Below, piece after piece: positions 44,361 through 57,737 of a stretch of 64,000 nt of DNA (position 1 is its first letter; every line of letters begins with the position of its first letter). Below the pieces are notes generated by a model, which made no database searches, was not told the origin of the DNA, and saw only the letters and a program-made list of their open reading frames with translations. The position numbers were made by a program, and so were the translations under genes. Source of the stretch: Eulemur rufifrons (taxonomy: Eukaryota; Chordata; Mammalia; Primates; Lemuridae); contig NC_090989.1 of NCBI RefSeq assembly GCF_041146395.1, positions 48,076,501-48,140,500 on the forward strand, in the 5' to 3' direction.

Positions 44361-45694
44361 CTTGCTTGCACCTACTGTTTCAGTATCTCCTTTTGGCCTC
44401 TCACACATACTCTGCATCTTTCTCCACCTTGCTCTTGTGGACAGGAGGAGATTAGAAGGAGGTTAGAGAGAAGGAAGGAAGAGAGTGAGGTCAAAGTATT
44501 TATTCTGCCCCAACCTTCTCTAAAGGATCATTTCTAGAGCCTATGTCCCTTCTCTTACTGAATGTCTAATGCTAGAGCACATGCTGGGGACATAGTCTCT
44601 AGTCACTGTGAGATGCCTGGTTGTCATACTGTAGGAAGACTGCAGAGACAGCTGAATAGCAATGGGACCTAACGAAGAAACCCCTAATGTAGGGCAAGAA
44701 CTTCTTGAATTTCCTTTGCCTGTGATTACAGACGTGGGTGAGCTGGATCTGCACTGCAGGTGGAGTCAACAGGCTTCCTCTGTGATGCTAGGAGAGCATC
44801 ATGGACCCAGGTAAGACTCAGTAGTAATCATGCTTCTTTTGACATTGTGAGAATTTAACTCTCCCAGTAGAGTTCACTGGGAAACAACTTTTCCTCTTAT
44901 TAATTATTCTTTTATCTAATTGTCATTATGACATAATGATACAATAGAGCTTCTAGGAACTTTGAAATAAAGAAAATCTAAGAGATTGCTCTGAGAGTTA
45001 AATTTTAGTACCAATAGAGCAGAGATATGCACAAAATTGCTGAAGAAGGAGACCAGCTTCCAGGTCTGCAAGACCTGATAGTAACCCAAATGAACTATAT
45101 TAACCAAGATTATTTTTAAAAAGAATGAATTTTTCAAAAGAAAGCACTAAAAACCTCCAGGACAAAGACAAAAAGAGGGAGAAGTAGATGGGGAAGACTC
45201 GTGCTGGCACAGTCTGGTGAGTGGAGAAGACCTTTGACAAATGACTGTCTATTGCTGCTCTTTTATCAAGACTATCCTTACCAGGAGATGATGGCTTTAT
45301 TTGAATATCCAATTTTTCGATTGTATTCTCATCCAGCAACCTTTTGATTATAATTGGATTTCCCATATATTTTGTCTTCAGAGAGATAATTTGTTGGCTA
45401 GAATTGAGGAACCTGAATCAAATGGATTTTATACTGAAATCAATCAGTTGTCACTCTAGTATTAGTTTTGTGAGTTTAGCTAATGTGAGTCTGCATCTGA
45501 GAGACAGGTCACTCTATGTGTGCTGACAAGACTTCATACTTTTCATGGCTAAGGGCCAGATATTCTACCATGGAAGAATTACTGAGTTAATGTTAGCCTG
45601 CAAAGCATCTTGGGATGAGAACAAGCTGGCATTACACAGAGGATGTAGAGGAAATGCCTTCCTTCTATGGGACTCTAGATTTTGGGTTGTTTAT
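44361..45694. other. Intergenic, nothing recognised
   Basis: Contains a purine-rich patch (about 44441-44491). No gene or repeat family is supported. Confidence 0.55.
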
Positions 45695-45840
45695 TTTATA
45701 AATAAGTGTTAAATATCCCTAAAGTGTCAGGTACTTTGCTTTGTACTGGTGACATGGTGGCATAATGATGATCCAGACACAGTCGTGGCTGCCAAAGAGC
45801 TTAGAGTATATTGAGGTCACAAGTAAGAAATGCCTCTTCT
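45695..45840 (+). repeat. L2-like LINE fragment
   Basis: Diverged L2 3' block: aaagtgtcaggtactttgct, tgtactggtgacatgg and ctgccaaagagcttagagta in the expected order. Confidence 0.45.
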
Positions 45841-46497
45841 GTGTTAACTTATACTCAACAGTGATTGCAAATGCTGCAGGGAATTTAGATGCATGATATG
45901 TCCTGAGACCTGTGTGGGTAATGTGCTAAGACAGGAGAAATACCTCTTGATTCATAAAAATGCTTGATTGACAACCTTCTTTTGTGAGTAGGAGCCAAGA
46001 TTCAAACCCACCTGCTCCCTTAGGCTTGAATGTTCAGAAACTTGCCAGGTTTCCTGGACTAACCTCACCTGAGACTGGCATTTAGTTCCCACCTTGTATG
46101 ACAGCTGAGAATTAGCCTTGTCTTCTCCTACACTTAGGTCAGAGGAGATCACAGATATTCTTTTTCCTGGAAGGGAGGCCAGAAAATATTCTAAATATAC
46201 TGTCAACTATTATCTTATGACTATTTTTAAGTGAAAATTAAAAAAATATTTTTCTTAATCAATCCATTCCATCCATTTGTTCAATCTAAGTTCTTTGAAC
46301 AACTGCTATGTCTAAGGCTCACCAGTCCTTTATCCCTCTGTTTTATTTTGGAACATGTGGGAACATGGGGACACCAGGGTCTTTGTGGAGCAGGTGGTAT
46401 AGAGATATATCTTGAAGGACAAAATGTGCTTTTGCAGGCAGGGACAGAAAGGACTCAGGAAAAGGCAACTGTAGTTATGGAGAAGAGTAAAGAATGT

Positions 46498-46920
<423 letters not shown>

Positions 46921-47010
46921 ATTCACCTCTTCACAGTATTGTGAGAATTATGTGTAATAATATATGTTAAAGTTCCAGCTAAACTTTTAGTGCTATATAA
47001 TGGTGGGATT
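46921..47010 (+). repeat. MIR SINE, right part
   Basis: cacctcttcacagtattgtg, agaattatgtgtaataatat and gttaaagttccagctaaac continue the MIR broken by the Alu. Confidence 0.65.
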
Positions 47011-47094
47011 TTATTCACACACAACTAGGAAAGCTCAGGAGAGTCATGGGATGTGTTCTAGGAATTGTAAGTGTTTGGGCCATGAATTCTGTTT

Positions 47095-47260
47095 AGGTAT
47101 TTGTGTGCTTTTCTCGTTTAAGTGATCTTAGAAAAGTGACTTACCCTTTTTTGGGGGGGAATTACTCAGTTGGAAAATGGGAATGGTCTTTTCCACTTGC
47201 TGGCATTATGGAGACACTGTAGTTACTAAAATTAAATTGTATTACAAAATGCAATGAGCT
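47095..47260 (+). repeat. MIR-like fragment
   Basis: agtgatcttagaaaagtgac and tactcagttggaaaatggga fit a diverged MIR core. The rest is weak. Confidence 0.4.
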
Positions 47261-48450
47261 ATTGGAAGAATTCAAGTAAATAAGCTCAACCGAATACATG
47301 TTTCAGCAAAGAAATACCATTGTAAAAAGGTTTCTTTTAATGTGCTACTGTTCTTCTACTGGGAAAATAGGAAATGTCTGACAAAGCTCTTGAAATGGTG
47401 GCAGGCTAAGTAAATGCATTAAAATTTGATCTCTATTAGGTGACTGTCTTCTCTTTGAAAATTAATTGTCAGCTTGGTTTTTAAAAATTGCTGTATTCCA
47501 GTACTTGATTCTGGTTAATTACCATCAGAGCCATTTGGGGGTTTGGGCATGAATTTAATTTTAATAAACAACATCAGCCTGGTTTGGGAATGACTTTTAT
47601 TTCAAAACTGAATTCCTAATGTAAATGTTTGAAAGAAGCCTCTATAAAACCCAACAGCATACACAGGAGTTATATCCTCATAATGTAAACACAGCCTAAA
47701 ATTGCAGTAAAGATAAAAACACAAGAATTTTGCAACAGTCATTTGTAAATGATCGCATAATTCCTAATGCTTCATCCCTTTGTTTTCCAAAAGCTGACTT
47801 TAAATTCTGCTTAATCTGTTTCTCTGACAGTTGGGGGTGTTGTGTGACACCTACAGAAGAAGTATTTTCTTCAATATTGTCATTATGAGTAACATCTTGG
47901 TATATAAAAAATGCCATGAGCAATGCTAATTTGAACGGCTTCTGAGCCAACATCAACATTGCTGACACCATGGCATTATGTATACCAAACTTAATCACTC
48001 TAGTAATATGATGCCTCAGTAAATCTGTGAACGTTAACATACAGTTGCATCAACTTAGCACTGCCTCATGCTACAGTGTATCCACACAGAAACTCTGGTT
48101 CAGAGAGAGAGCAGCTCCAGCTTAAATACGTAGAATGTGGCTATCAGTCACAAACTCTGCTATTATCATGACACTCTTTTTCAGTCCTACCTATCCCAAA
48201 GATTTAGTAAATGCTATTTCAAAATTAAAAGTGCACGACTTGAAAGGGATGATTTGCTTTCTTTATGACATGAGACATATACCCTTACTTTAGAAAATAT
48301 TATTAATCTGATATCAAATTTATAAAGCAAATTAACTAGGTGCTAATTATTTTCTTTTTAGGGTAATTATTTGCATGGAGAAGGAAATACTTGTAAAATT
48401 CAAAGTTCCTTTGCAGACATATATAAAATAAGATTTATACACGAGTGTTC
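47261..48450. other. Intergenic, with one unassigned 114-codon frame
   Basis: No repeat family is recognised. The minus-strand frame at 47696-48040 is listed separately. Confidence 0.55.
47696..48040 (-). other. Open reading frame of 114 codons, unrecognised
   Basis: Starts MLTFTDLLRHHITRVIKF, has a hydrophobic middle (MVSAMLMLA and LALLMAFFIY) and a polar part with SEKQIKQNLKSAFGKQRDEA, ending LSLLQF. I recognise no domain. It has no visible promoter, splice sites or poly(A) tail. It could be a piece of an old pseudogene or transposon, or chance. I do not claim a function. Confidence 0.15.
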
Positions 48451-48465
48451 AGAAACATAAAAACA

Positions 48466-48803
48466 GCCGGGCGCGGTGGCTCACGCCTGTAATCCTAGCA
48501 CTCTGGGAGGCCGAGGTGGGCGGATCGTTTGAGCTCAGGAGTTTGAGACCAGCCTGAGCAAGAGCGAGACCCCATCTCTACTAAAAATAGAAAGAAATTA
48601 TATGGACAGCTAAAAATATATATAGAAAAAATTAGCTGGGGATGGTGGTGCATGCCTGTAGTCCCAGCTACTCGGGAGGCTGAGGCAGGAGGATCCCTTG
48701 AGCTCAGGAGTTTGAGGTTGCTGTGAGCTAGGCTGACGCCATGGCACTCACTCTAGCCTGGGCAACAGAGTGAGACTCTGTCTCAAAAAAAAAAAAAAAG
48801 AAA
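48466..48803 (+). mobile_element. Alu SINE, lemur-type subfamily
   Basis: gccgggcgcggtggctcacg start, linker tagaaagaaattatatggac then agctaaaaatatatatagaa, and right arm with ctgtgagctaggctgacgcc. A perfect 15-bp target-site duplication agaaacataaaaaca lies at 48451-48465 and 48804-48818. Low divergence, so young. Confidence 0.96.
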
Positions 48804-48818
48804 AGAAACATAAAAACA

Positions 48819-51800
48819 TTCACACCAGCAGTCTTCCAACCAGTATGGTGTGCAATATACCCACTTAGAATTCCTGCAAATCTGAAACAATTCATCCTTC
48901 TTGCTTTGCTCAACCTGTCAATGGATGAGAAGACATGCACTATTAATAGTATAGAAATAGATAATCATAATAAAACAAAAGATGAATAAGTCACAATTGT
49001 GGTGCTGGCAAAGGATTTAGTAGTGTTCCAATCCTTGGATCAAAAGCAAAACCAAGTAAAAGTCAACTGAGTGCATGTTTCTCTAAAGGAGTCAACATTT
49101 CTGTCCACTAAATGTATTTTGGGGGCAAAGTCATCTTTTAAGGGATTTTCTGCTGTGTTTTATAACTGTCAGTAGACAGAAGTAAGTCAATAGTACTTTG
49201 ATGGTAAAATATTGGTCATTCAAGACCTTTCTGTCTTTGTTTTTGGGATAACCAGAGTGTTTCTGTTATGATCGAAGGTTTAGTAATGAGTAAAATAAAC
49301 CTTCTTGGAACCAAGTCCCGAAATGAAATTAACCTGAGCTTTGCTGACTTATTTTCCCAAATCACCACGACACCATTCTCTGAACAGAATGTGTGATGCA
49401 GTGAGCAGAACATCTGAAAGGCGTCCCAAGGACTCAGTCTAGGTTTCCTGCACAATGGGCAGCAGTGAATATGCCTTCTTTCTTTCTCTTGTCCTAGTGG
49501 GAAGGTGGCATTGTATCCAACCTCAGTCTCCCATAGAACTAATGACTTCTTTGCTTTGCCAGCATCCCACATCCCACAAGGTTTCCAGGTGTTGGGCAGC
49601 TAGCTTTCCCAGACGGCTCCTTTAAACAGCTGCTACCCAAATCCTAACTCCTCATACCAAGAAGCTGTATGTATTCCTGTGTGTATTCCTGCTCTGACAA
49701 AGTTACTTTCTCATTCTTGACCTATACGAAGGGAGATCCTCCCCACTCTTAAGATGGCATTTCCACAGTGTAACACAAGATGGGTTAAAAAAATTTTCTC
49801 CAACCCTGGGCACCACAGTAGCAGCCCTGAAGCAATTCTTCTGGCATATATTTGGTAAAGTTCCTAGGTAACAGTATTTACAAAATATTTGAAACATGAG
49901 GATTCCATGGATTTCCAGAGCACTCAATTGTGCTATGAAAGATAAACCTAGCATTATATTATATTGGTTGCTGATTAAGTAACTTTGGAAATTAAATTCT
50001 GGAAGAAAAGAAACACTTTACAATAAGCAGTCTATAATTAAGTAATGTCATCTTCAGCCTAGAAATAAGGAACTTTCAAATGGGGAGGACTTTCTCTTAT
50101 ACAAAGCAAGCCCACTGCAGTCACAACCCAAGGCACGATTCCAGTTTTACCAGCTGACAGGACTCAGGGACAGATTAGAGGAGAGAAGAAGACATTTATA
50201 AAGATTGGCAATTGAAAGGATTGGCTCAACCGGACAGAAGAGCCCTTCAGCATCTCGATGTGGCAGTTTCTACAGTCATGGCAAATGATGAATTTCAAAT
50301 TCTTGCAGTGTGTCATTTTAAAAATCAAGCTCTGGGGCAGAATTTTCTTCTGAAATACATGCATAATTTCCACCAATGTTCTCTTACAATAGGTTTCCTG
50401 TAGTTAGGAAATTCATACGGGGTAATGCCCAGTATAATCTAGTTGTAGAAAGATAAAAACTACCAGGCAATGGTGTGATGTACCCATTAATATACCAATG
50501 CATATTTGTGCTATTTGAAACTTGGAATTCAATGACTCCACAACTTGAGCTTTTTTCTCTGAGGGTCGTTACTGCCACTGTTCGTGCTTGAGTGGTTACA
50601 TTAATGATGACTCACCACCCTTAAGTGATAATGAGAATGGCAGAGCAAGCCAGGAGGCACAATTCAAAGATGTTTTGATTTCAACAGTATGCAAATAATT
50701 TTATATATAATGGACTCCCTATGTATTGTACTTTATTTCCTACTCTATGATTTGCTTTCCATCTATGAAGAAAAAGTAAAATAATGGGAACAGTGAATAC
50801 TGAATACAGTTTGATCCTTATAATGTTAAATTGCTCAAAGTGGAGAATAAAGATGAAAATGTTCAAGCTTTTGCTTATATATCTAGTGACATAGTGTAAC
50901 TAGAGCAGGGGATTCCTGCCCCACTGAGAGGGGGTGAGTTATATCAGAGGATTTACAATTGTCTCATGAAATGGCTCTGTAGATGGTTAGCACAGTTCAG
51001 ACTAAAGCATTCACTTTTACCTGTCATGTACAATAAATGCTAAATGATCCAAGATTCAAAATGGCTTTTTTCAAAATCCAAATTCATTGATATTTAATTC
51101 CCAAGGCTTCGCTTAATTTTGTGTTGGTGGGAAAGAGAAGAGTAAGAAGAAGTTTTTCAGAACAAAAATCCATCTACCACCAATAATACAGCCTTTATGT
51201 TTAAAAAGCAGTCAGTGACAACATTAATTTTCTTTTCTGTCCTAGTTTTGTATTTTAGTTCTTTGGGAAGAAGGGCATTTTAAAAATCAACACTTTATCA
51301 AAAAATGATGCAATTAAATTACATTGGCTTTGTGAGAACCTAAGAGAAAACACGATATATTCAACGTAGGGCCTCCCAACCTTGACCACATCCTGAGTAT
51401 GAAATAGGAATGAATGGATTTTGGTAATATTTAGCTTTTTAATTATAATTACTAGAAATGTTAACGTCAATAACTTATTTCTGCATAAACCATATTTGAA
51501 AAAAATCTCTTTCCAACAATATTACTTTGGCTGTTATTCAAATGAGCAGGAACAAATGAGGCATTTATGTAGTATATATTTTTTTCTTACTCAAATTGAG
51601 CTAAATCTCATTAGGAAATGATTTCACCAAAATGAGCTTCTGCAATTAAAAATAACTTAGATTAGGGATAATCTATTTGAAAAAAGGAATATGTTCTATT
51701 TGCATTTATTTGTTGTATGAAATAGTCAACCCATAACTAAAGCAGGTTATGTCTAATTAATGGAAACATTATTATTATTATTGTTACTATTATTTTGAAG

Positions 51801-52229
51801 TTTGAAGTTCTACCATCAAAGAAGTAGATATGTGAGACATAAATCAATTTGATTAAAAAAAATTCCTCGCCTTTTTGTGATGTTTATCCTGTATTTTTTT
51901 CCAATATAACTGCAATTTCACTGCCAATTATCAGTAAATAAATTAGAGAAAACTGTACTGTGATATTTTAATTCAAATACAGAGACTGAGTGACTCAGTG
52001 GATTAAATCAGGGACAGAAACTGGGTAATTGCAGTACTATTAAATAATCTTAGTTTTGTCTAATTATCTGTGACCTCTTGGCAGTGATGTTCATCCTTGT
52101 AGCAAAATCTGTGGCTTTGTGAAAGGGGTTCCTCTACCTCCTACCTCTAGCCACTGCTGCTTCGAAAATGATTAATATACTTTTCCCAATAAGAATATCT
52201 TAATTTTGTTAAATTATGTTGGCACATTT
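48819..52229. other. Intergenic, nothing recognised
   Basis: AT-rich. The 118-codon minus-strand frame at 49216-49572 has no recognised domain. No repeat family is assigned by eye, although parts of 51.4-52.2 kb may belong to the old L1 that follows. Confidence 0.5.
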
Positions 52230-54894
52230 GTTGAAATCAATTGATTTTATATGTGTAAGTTTATTTTTCGACTCAGTTTTGTTTTATATGTTCAATATAT
52301 TCAGTATATCTATATGCCTACCTTTATGCTAATTAATACCATAGTCATTGTAGTGTTAAACTCCAATAAACCACCCAACTTTATTGTTTTTCAAAATTGT
52401 TTTGCTTATTCTAGGTTTTTGTATTTCTAGATAAATATTAGAATCAACTTTCCAATGTCTGCCAAACAAAACAAAACAAAACAAACTTTTGGGATTATGT
52501 TTGTGATTGTGTTCAACCTATAAATCAATTTAGCAAGAATGGACATCCTAATAATATATCACTTGACTAATCCATGAACATGTTTCATCTCACGTTATTT
52601 AGATCTTTACTTTCTCTCAGCAATGTTTTGAAGTTTTTATTGTGGAGGTTTTAAATTTCTTTCATTACATTGACCCCTTAGTATTTTATATTTTGGGTGA
52701 TGTTGTTTTTTAAATTCCAAATTCGAGACGTTTATTGCTGGTCTGTAAAATATAGTTGATTGTTCATATTGGCCTTTTATATTGCAAGCTCTCTGAATTT
52801 GTTTATTAATGCAGTATTTTTTTGACATTTTAAAAAGGATTTTCTTTGTAGATAATTATATTGTCTATGAGTAGAAACTTTTTTACTTCCTGGTTTTCAA
52901 CACCTATGCTTTCTTTTTTCTTGCCTTATTACACAGCTAGGGCCTTCAATATGATTAAAGTGATGCCCTTGTCTTTTCCCTCTTCTGAGGAGAAAGCATT
53001 TAGTATTCCACTGTTAAATATGATGTTAGCTGATGGGTTTTTGGAAGATGCTCTTTATTAGGTGAAAAAGTTTATTTTTACTGTTTTTATCAGTAGGTTT
53101 TACATTTAGTCACATGCTTTTTCCATATCTTTTGAAATGATCATATGATATATCTTCTTTACTCTGCAAATGTGGCAAATTATATTGATTAATGTTTTAA
53201 AATGTGAAACCAAACTTTATTCTTTGTCATGGTATATTATCCTTTATATATATTGCTGAATTTGATTTTCTAATATTTTTGAGCATTTTTGTATCTATAT
53301 CATGACACAAAAGTTTTCTTATCTCTTTCAGGCTTTGGTATCAAGAGTATGGTGGCCTCATAAAATGATGTGGGTTTTTTTTTTCTGCCTGTCTTTAAAA
53401 CAAAAATTTAGGTAAAATTAGTATTATTTCCTCCTTAAATATTTGATGAAATTCACCTGTGAAGCCAAATTTGTCTGGAGTTTTCTTTTGGGAAAGTTTT
53501 ATTTTACTACAAATCCATTTTTTTTAAGTAAATAAAGGGTTATTCAGACTTTTTCTTTTTCGATTTTAGTAAATTGGTTTTTTCCAAGTAATTTTCTATT
53601 TAATTTGTTATCAAATTCATTGCCATAAAATTGTTCATAATATTCTTTTGTTATTAATTTAATACCTATAAGACTGAAAGTGATATCCATATTCTTATTC
53701 TTGATAATTGGTAATCTGCAGGTCTTTTCCCGATTAATGTTGTGAAAATTTTATTAATATTTGCTAAGAACCAACTTTTCACTTTTAAAATTTTCTATAT
53801 TTTTTATTTTCTATTTGAGTTCTGTTCTTATCTTTATTTTCCCTCATTTAATTGGATATCAATTTGTTTTTCTAGCTTCTTGATATGAAATATTAGATCA
53901 TTTTAAATCTTTCTTATCTAATAGAGGCATTTAAAACTATAAACTTCCTTCTAAATACTGATTAGCTGACGTGCTGTATTTCCATTATCCTTAAATTTGA
54001 AATTTTATCTAATTTTCTTTGTGATTTCTGTTTTGATTTATGAATTATTTAGAAGTGTATCATTTAAGGTCCAAGTAATTTGGGGTAGTTTTCTGTATAC
54101 CTCTGTGCTTTGATTAAGTATCTCATTTTAATGGTCTGAGAACATATTTTATGACTTAAGTCTTGAAATGTATTGAGAATTATTTTCTTGCTCAGCATGA
54201 CAGCCATCTTGGTGAATATTCCAGGAGCACTTACGTGCTCTGGAGATGTGGGGTGTAGTATTCTGTAAATGTCAATCAGGATAGGTTGATAGATAGTGAT
54301 GTGCAAGCAGTGTATGTACTTAGTGATTTAATTTTTTAATGTTGTTTTTCACTTTGCTATCCATTACTGCGAGGATGTGTGAAAATTTCCAAACTATTTT
54401 TTGGATTTATTTATTTCTCTCTACAGTTTTATCTGTTTTTGCTTGATTAATTTTGAAATTCTTTTACTAGAGCCATATATTTTTAGGATTTCTGTCTTCC
54501 TTATAAATTGTCTCTTGTCACTATCAAATATCCTTCTTTATTTCTTGTAATACTCTTTGATTATTATTTATGTAGCCGGGAAAGCTTTGTTAAACTTAGT
54601 GTTTTCATAATATACTTTCCCCTTACCTTTTAACTTTCAATATATGTGTGTCTTTTTGTTACTATGTAAAGTGCATTATTTGGAGTCACTACTCAGTTTG
54701 GTCTTGCTTTTTATCTAGACTGACATCTTTGCCTCTTAATTGGAATGTTTAGTCAATTTATATTTAATGTAATAATTATTAATGCGGTTGGGTTTAAGTC
54801 TTCCATTTTGTTATGTCTTCTCTACTTGTCCTTTTTGCTTTATTATTTCTCTCTTTACTCCTTTCCTGTCTTGAGATTGATTCGATATTTTTAA

Positions 54895-55012
54895 AATTTT
54901 TTTTTAATTTCAGCACATTACGGGGGTACAAATGTTTAGGTTACATATATTGCCTTTGCCCCACCCAAGTCAGAGCTTCAAACATGTCCTTTCCCCAGAC
55001 AGTGAGAATTTT
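54895..55012 (-). mobile_element. L1 3'-end scrap, antisense (about 115 bp)
   Basis: T-run then aatttcagcacattacgggg, gtacaaatgtttaggttaca and cttcaaacatgtcctttccc closely resemble the 3' UTR of the younger L1 at 56.5 kb. It is extremely 5'-truncated and sits in the old L1M. Confidence 0.65.
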
Positions 55013-55299
55013 TTTTAACTATACATCTTTTTTGTTATTGTTGCTCTAGGCCTAACAATATGCAATTTAATTCATCAATCTATATAAAGTTAATATTGTG
55101 TCACTTACCGACTTTTTACTTCACACCTGACACTTCCTAATTCCTATGTCCTACTTGATAAATGTAATAGGCTTATAGCAGTACAATTTCATTTAACCAC
55201 TTCCTTATCTTTTGTACTATAATTTTCACATTGTTTTCTTCAACAAATATTATAAATACTACCTTATAATGTTATTATTTTTGCTTTAGAGTCAGCTAT

Positions 55300-55646
55300 T
55301 GCTATACAATGAATGCTTTCATCCCCTCAATATTCACATGCTGAAATCCTAACCCCTAAGTGTGATGGTGTCTGGAGGTGGGGCCTTTGGGAGGTGATTA
55401 GGTCAGATGATAGAGCCTTCATGAGTAGGATTAGTGCCCTTTAAAAGAGATCCTAGAGAACTCCGTCACCCCTTTTGCGCTGTGAGGAAACAATAATAAG
55501 ACAACCATCTACGAGCCAGGAAGTGGGCCCTCATCAAACACAGAATTTGCCAATGCTTTTATCTTGGAATTCTCAGCTTCCAGAACAGTGAGAAATAAAT
55601 TTCTATTGTTTATACACCACGCAGTATTCTATTATTGACTAAGACA
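55300..55646 (+). mobile_element. MLT1-type LTR (ERVL-MaLR), solo
   Basis: TG...CA ended LTR with MLT1 blocks: attcacatgctgaaatccta, tggtgtctggaggtggggcc, tttgggaggtgattaggtca, aggattagtgccctttaaaa, gagccaggaagtgggccctc and ttctattgtttatacaccac. No retroviral internal region. Inserted in the old L1M. Confidence 0.82.
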
Positions 55647-55688
55647 GTTGTATTTTAAGGAATTTATGACAAGGAGGAAAAAGTAGGT

Positions 55689-56000
55689 GTTTTTTGTTTG
55701 TTTGTTTGTTTTTTGTGAGACAAGGTCTCACTCTGTTGCCCAGGTTGGAGTGCAATGGAACAATCATTGCTCACTGCAGTCTGGAACTCCTGGGCTCAAG
55801 CGATCCTCCTGCCTCAGCCTCCTAAGTAGCTAGGACTACAGGTGTGCGCTACCACACCTGCCTAATAAAAATTTTGTTTTTGTAGAGACAGGGTCTCGCT
55901 ATGTTGCCCAGGCTGGTCTTGAACTCCTAGGCTCAAGTGATTCTCCTTCCTCAGCCACACAATGTGCTGGGATTATAGGCATGAGCCACAGAGCCTAGCC
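55689..56000 (-). mobile_element. Alu SINE, older J-like type, antisense
   Basis: (T/TTTG)n tail, then gtgagacaaggtctcactct, and ends catgagccacagagcctagc. The linker is short (aataaaaattttgtttttgt) without the lemur-type insert. Inserted in the old L1M. Confidence 0.92.
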
Positions 56001-56445
56001 TAAAAGGTAGTATTTTATATTTACCTCTTTACCATTTCCACTCCTGTTCACTCCTTCCAATAGACCTGAGTATCTTCCTGGCACTGTTTTCCTTCATTCT
56101 GAATAATATCCTTTTATATATCTTGTAGTAAAATCCTGCTAGTAATCAAGCCTCTCAAATTTTATCTATCTGAAAATGTCTTTATTTCATTCTTGCTTCT
56201 GAAGTATATTTTTACTGGTTATATAATTCTGAATTGACAGGTGTTTTTCTTTTCATGTCTTAAAAATGTTTTTACATTGTCTTCTGATTTCTATATTTCT
56301 TATAAAAATCAGCTATAATTTGTATTATTGTCAGCAATCAATTGTACTGTTTCCCCTCATATGTAATGTGCCTCTTTTCTCTGTTTTCAGGAGTCTATGT
56401 ATGCTTTTTGGTAGTTTGATTATGATGTACTTATGTGTTTTCTTT

Positions 56446-57737
56446 TCTTTTTTTTTTTTTCTTATTTTGTAATTACTCAATATTCTTTTTTTTTTCCAGC
56501 TTATTATGGGGGTACAAAAGTTCAGGTTGCATACATTGCCCATGTACCGCCCATCCCTCTGAGTCAGAGCTCCAAGCGTACCCATTCCCCAGACAGTGCG
56601 CATCGCACTCATCATGTAGTTATACCCCCATCCCCTCTCTCCACCCCCCATCTCCCCGAGTCAGCACCTTCAAGCGTGACCATTCCCCAGACGGTGCGCA
56701 ACGCACTCATCATGTAGGCATACACCCATCCCCTCCCCCCTCCTCCCACCCTAGTCTGATATCCAATTGGTATCATTCCCAAATGTTCATTTAGATGATG
56801 ATCAGGGAAACCAATTTTCTGGTGAGTACATGTGATGCTTGTTTTTCCATTCCTGGGATACTTCACTTAATATAATGGGTTCCAGCTCTCTCCAGGAGAA
56901 CCAAAGAGATGTCGTATCACCATTATTTCTTATAGCTGAGTAGTACTCCATGGTATACATATACCACAATTTACTAATCCATTCATGAATTGATGGGCAT
57001 TTGGGTTGTTTCCACATCTTTGCAGTTGTGAATTGTGCTGCTATAAACATTCAGGTACAGGTGTCTTTGTCATAAAAAACCATAAGGGAAATTAATAAAA
57101 CAAAAAGTTGGTTCTTTGAAAAGATAAACAAAATAGACACACCTCTGGCTAGACTAACCAAGGGCAAAAAAGAAAAATCTCTAATAACCTTCATCAGGAA
57201 CATGAAAGGAGAAATCACAACGGATGCCACAGAGATACACGATATCATCTATGAATTCTACAAGAATCTTTATGCACACAAACTGGAAAATGTGGAGGAA
57301 ATGGACAAATTTTTAGAAACACATAGCCTTCCCAGGCTCAACCAGGAAGAAATAGAATTCCTGAATAGACCAATATCAAGAACTGAAATCGAAACAGCAA
57401 TAAAAAACCTTCCCAAAAGAAAAGCCCTGGTCCAGATGGGTTCACACCCGAATTTTACCAGACATACAAAGAAGAACTGGTGCCCATCCTACATAAACTA
57501 TTCTCCAATATCGAGAAGGATGGAATTCTCCTCAACACATTTTACCAAGCCAACATAACATTGAACCAAAACCAGGAAAGGATGCAACAAAAAAAGAAAA
57601 CTACAGACCAATTTCTCTTTTGAATATAGATGCAAAAATTCTCAATAAAATCCTAGCAAATCGTATCCAAGTGCTTATCAAAAAAATAATCCATCACAAC
57701 CAAATGGGCTTCATCCCAGAGATGCAGGGGTGGTTCA
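56446..57737 (-). mobile_element. Younger L1 with 5' inversion (twin priming)
   Basis: The left part (56446 to about 57078) is minus-strand: poly(T) tail, 3' UTR, then the ORF2 C terminus reading MFIAAQFTTAKMWKQPKC to LWYMYTMEYYSAIRNN. The right part (about 57080-57737) is plus-strand and encodes an upstream ORF2 piece from NKTKSWFFEKINKIDTPL through [18 protein letters not shown]. There a one-base loss breaks the frame before the reverse-transcriptase block. ORF2 sequence between the two pieces is missing. The whole is bounded by a 17-bp duplication acttaYgtgttttcttt (56429-56445 and 57738-57754, one mismatch). On the element's sense strand it begins AAAGAAAA, typical of L1 endonuclease sites. 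Confidence 0.9.
56561..56740 (-). repeat. Tandem repeat module in the L1 3' UTR
   Basis: Two units start at 56561 and 56658 (period about 97). Both contain cattccccagac, gtgcgca and cgcactcatcatgtag, then a C-rich stretch (cccatccc, ctcccccc). Confidence 0.85.

Noticed and set aside
49216..49572. 118-codon minus-strand frame
   Set aside because: No recognised domain, no poly(A) or splice signs. Composition fits chance translation of unique DNA.
57202..57558. 118-codon plus-strand frame resembling a protein-coding gene
   Set aside because: It is a fragment of L1 ORF2 in the inverted part of a dead L1, with a frameshift.
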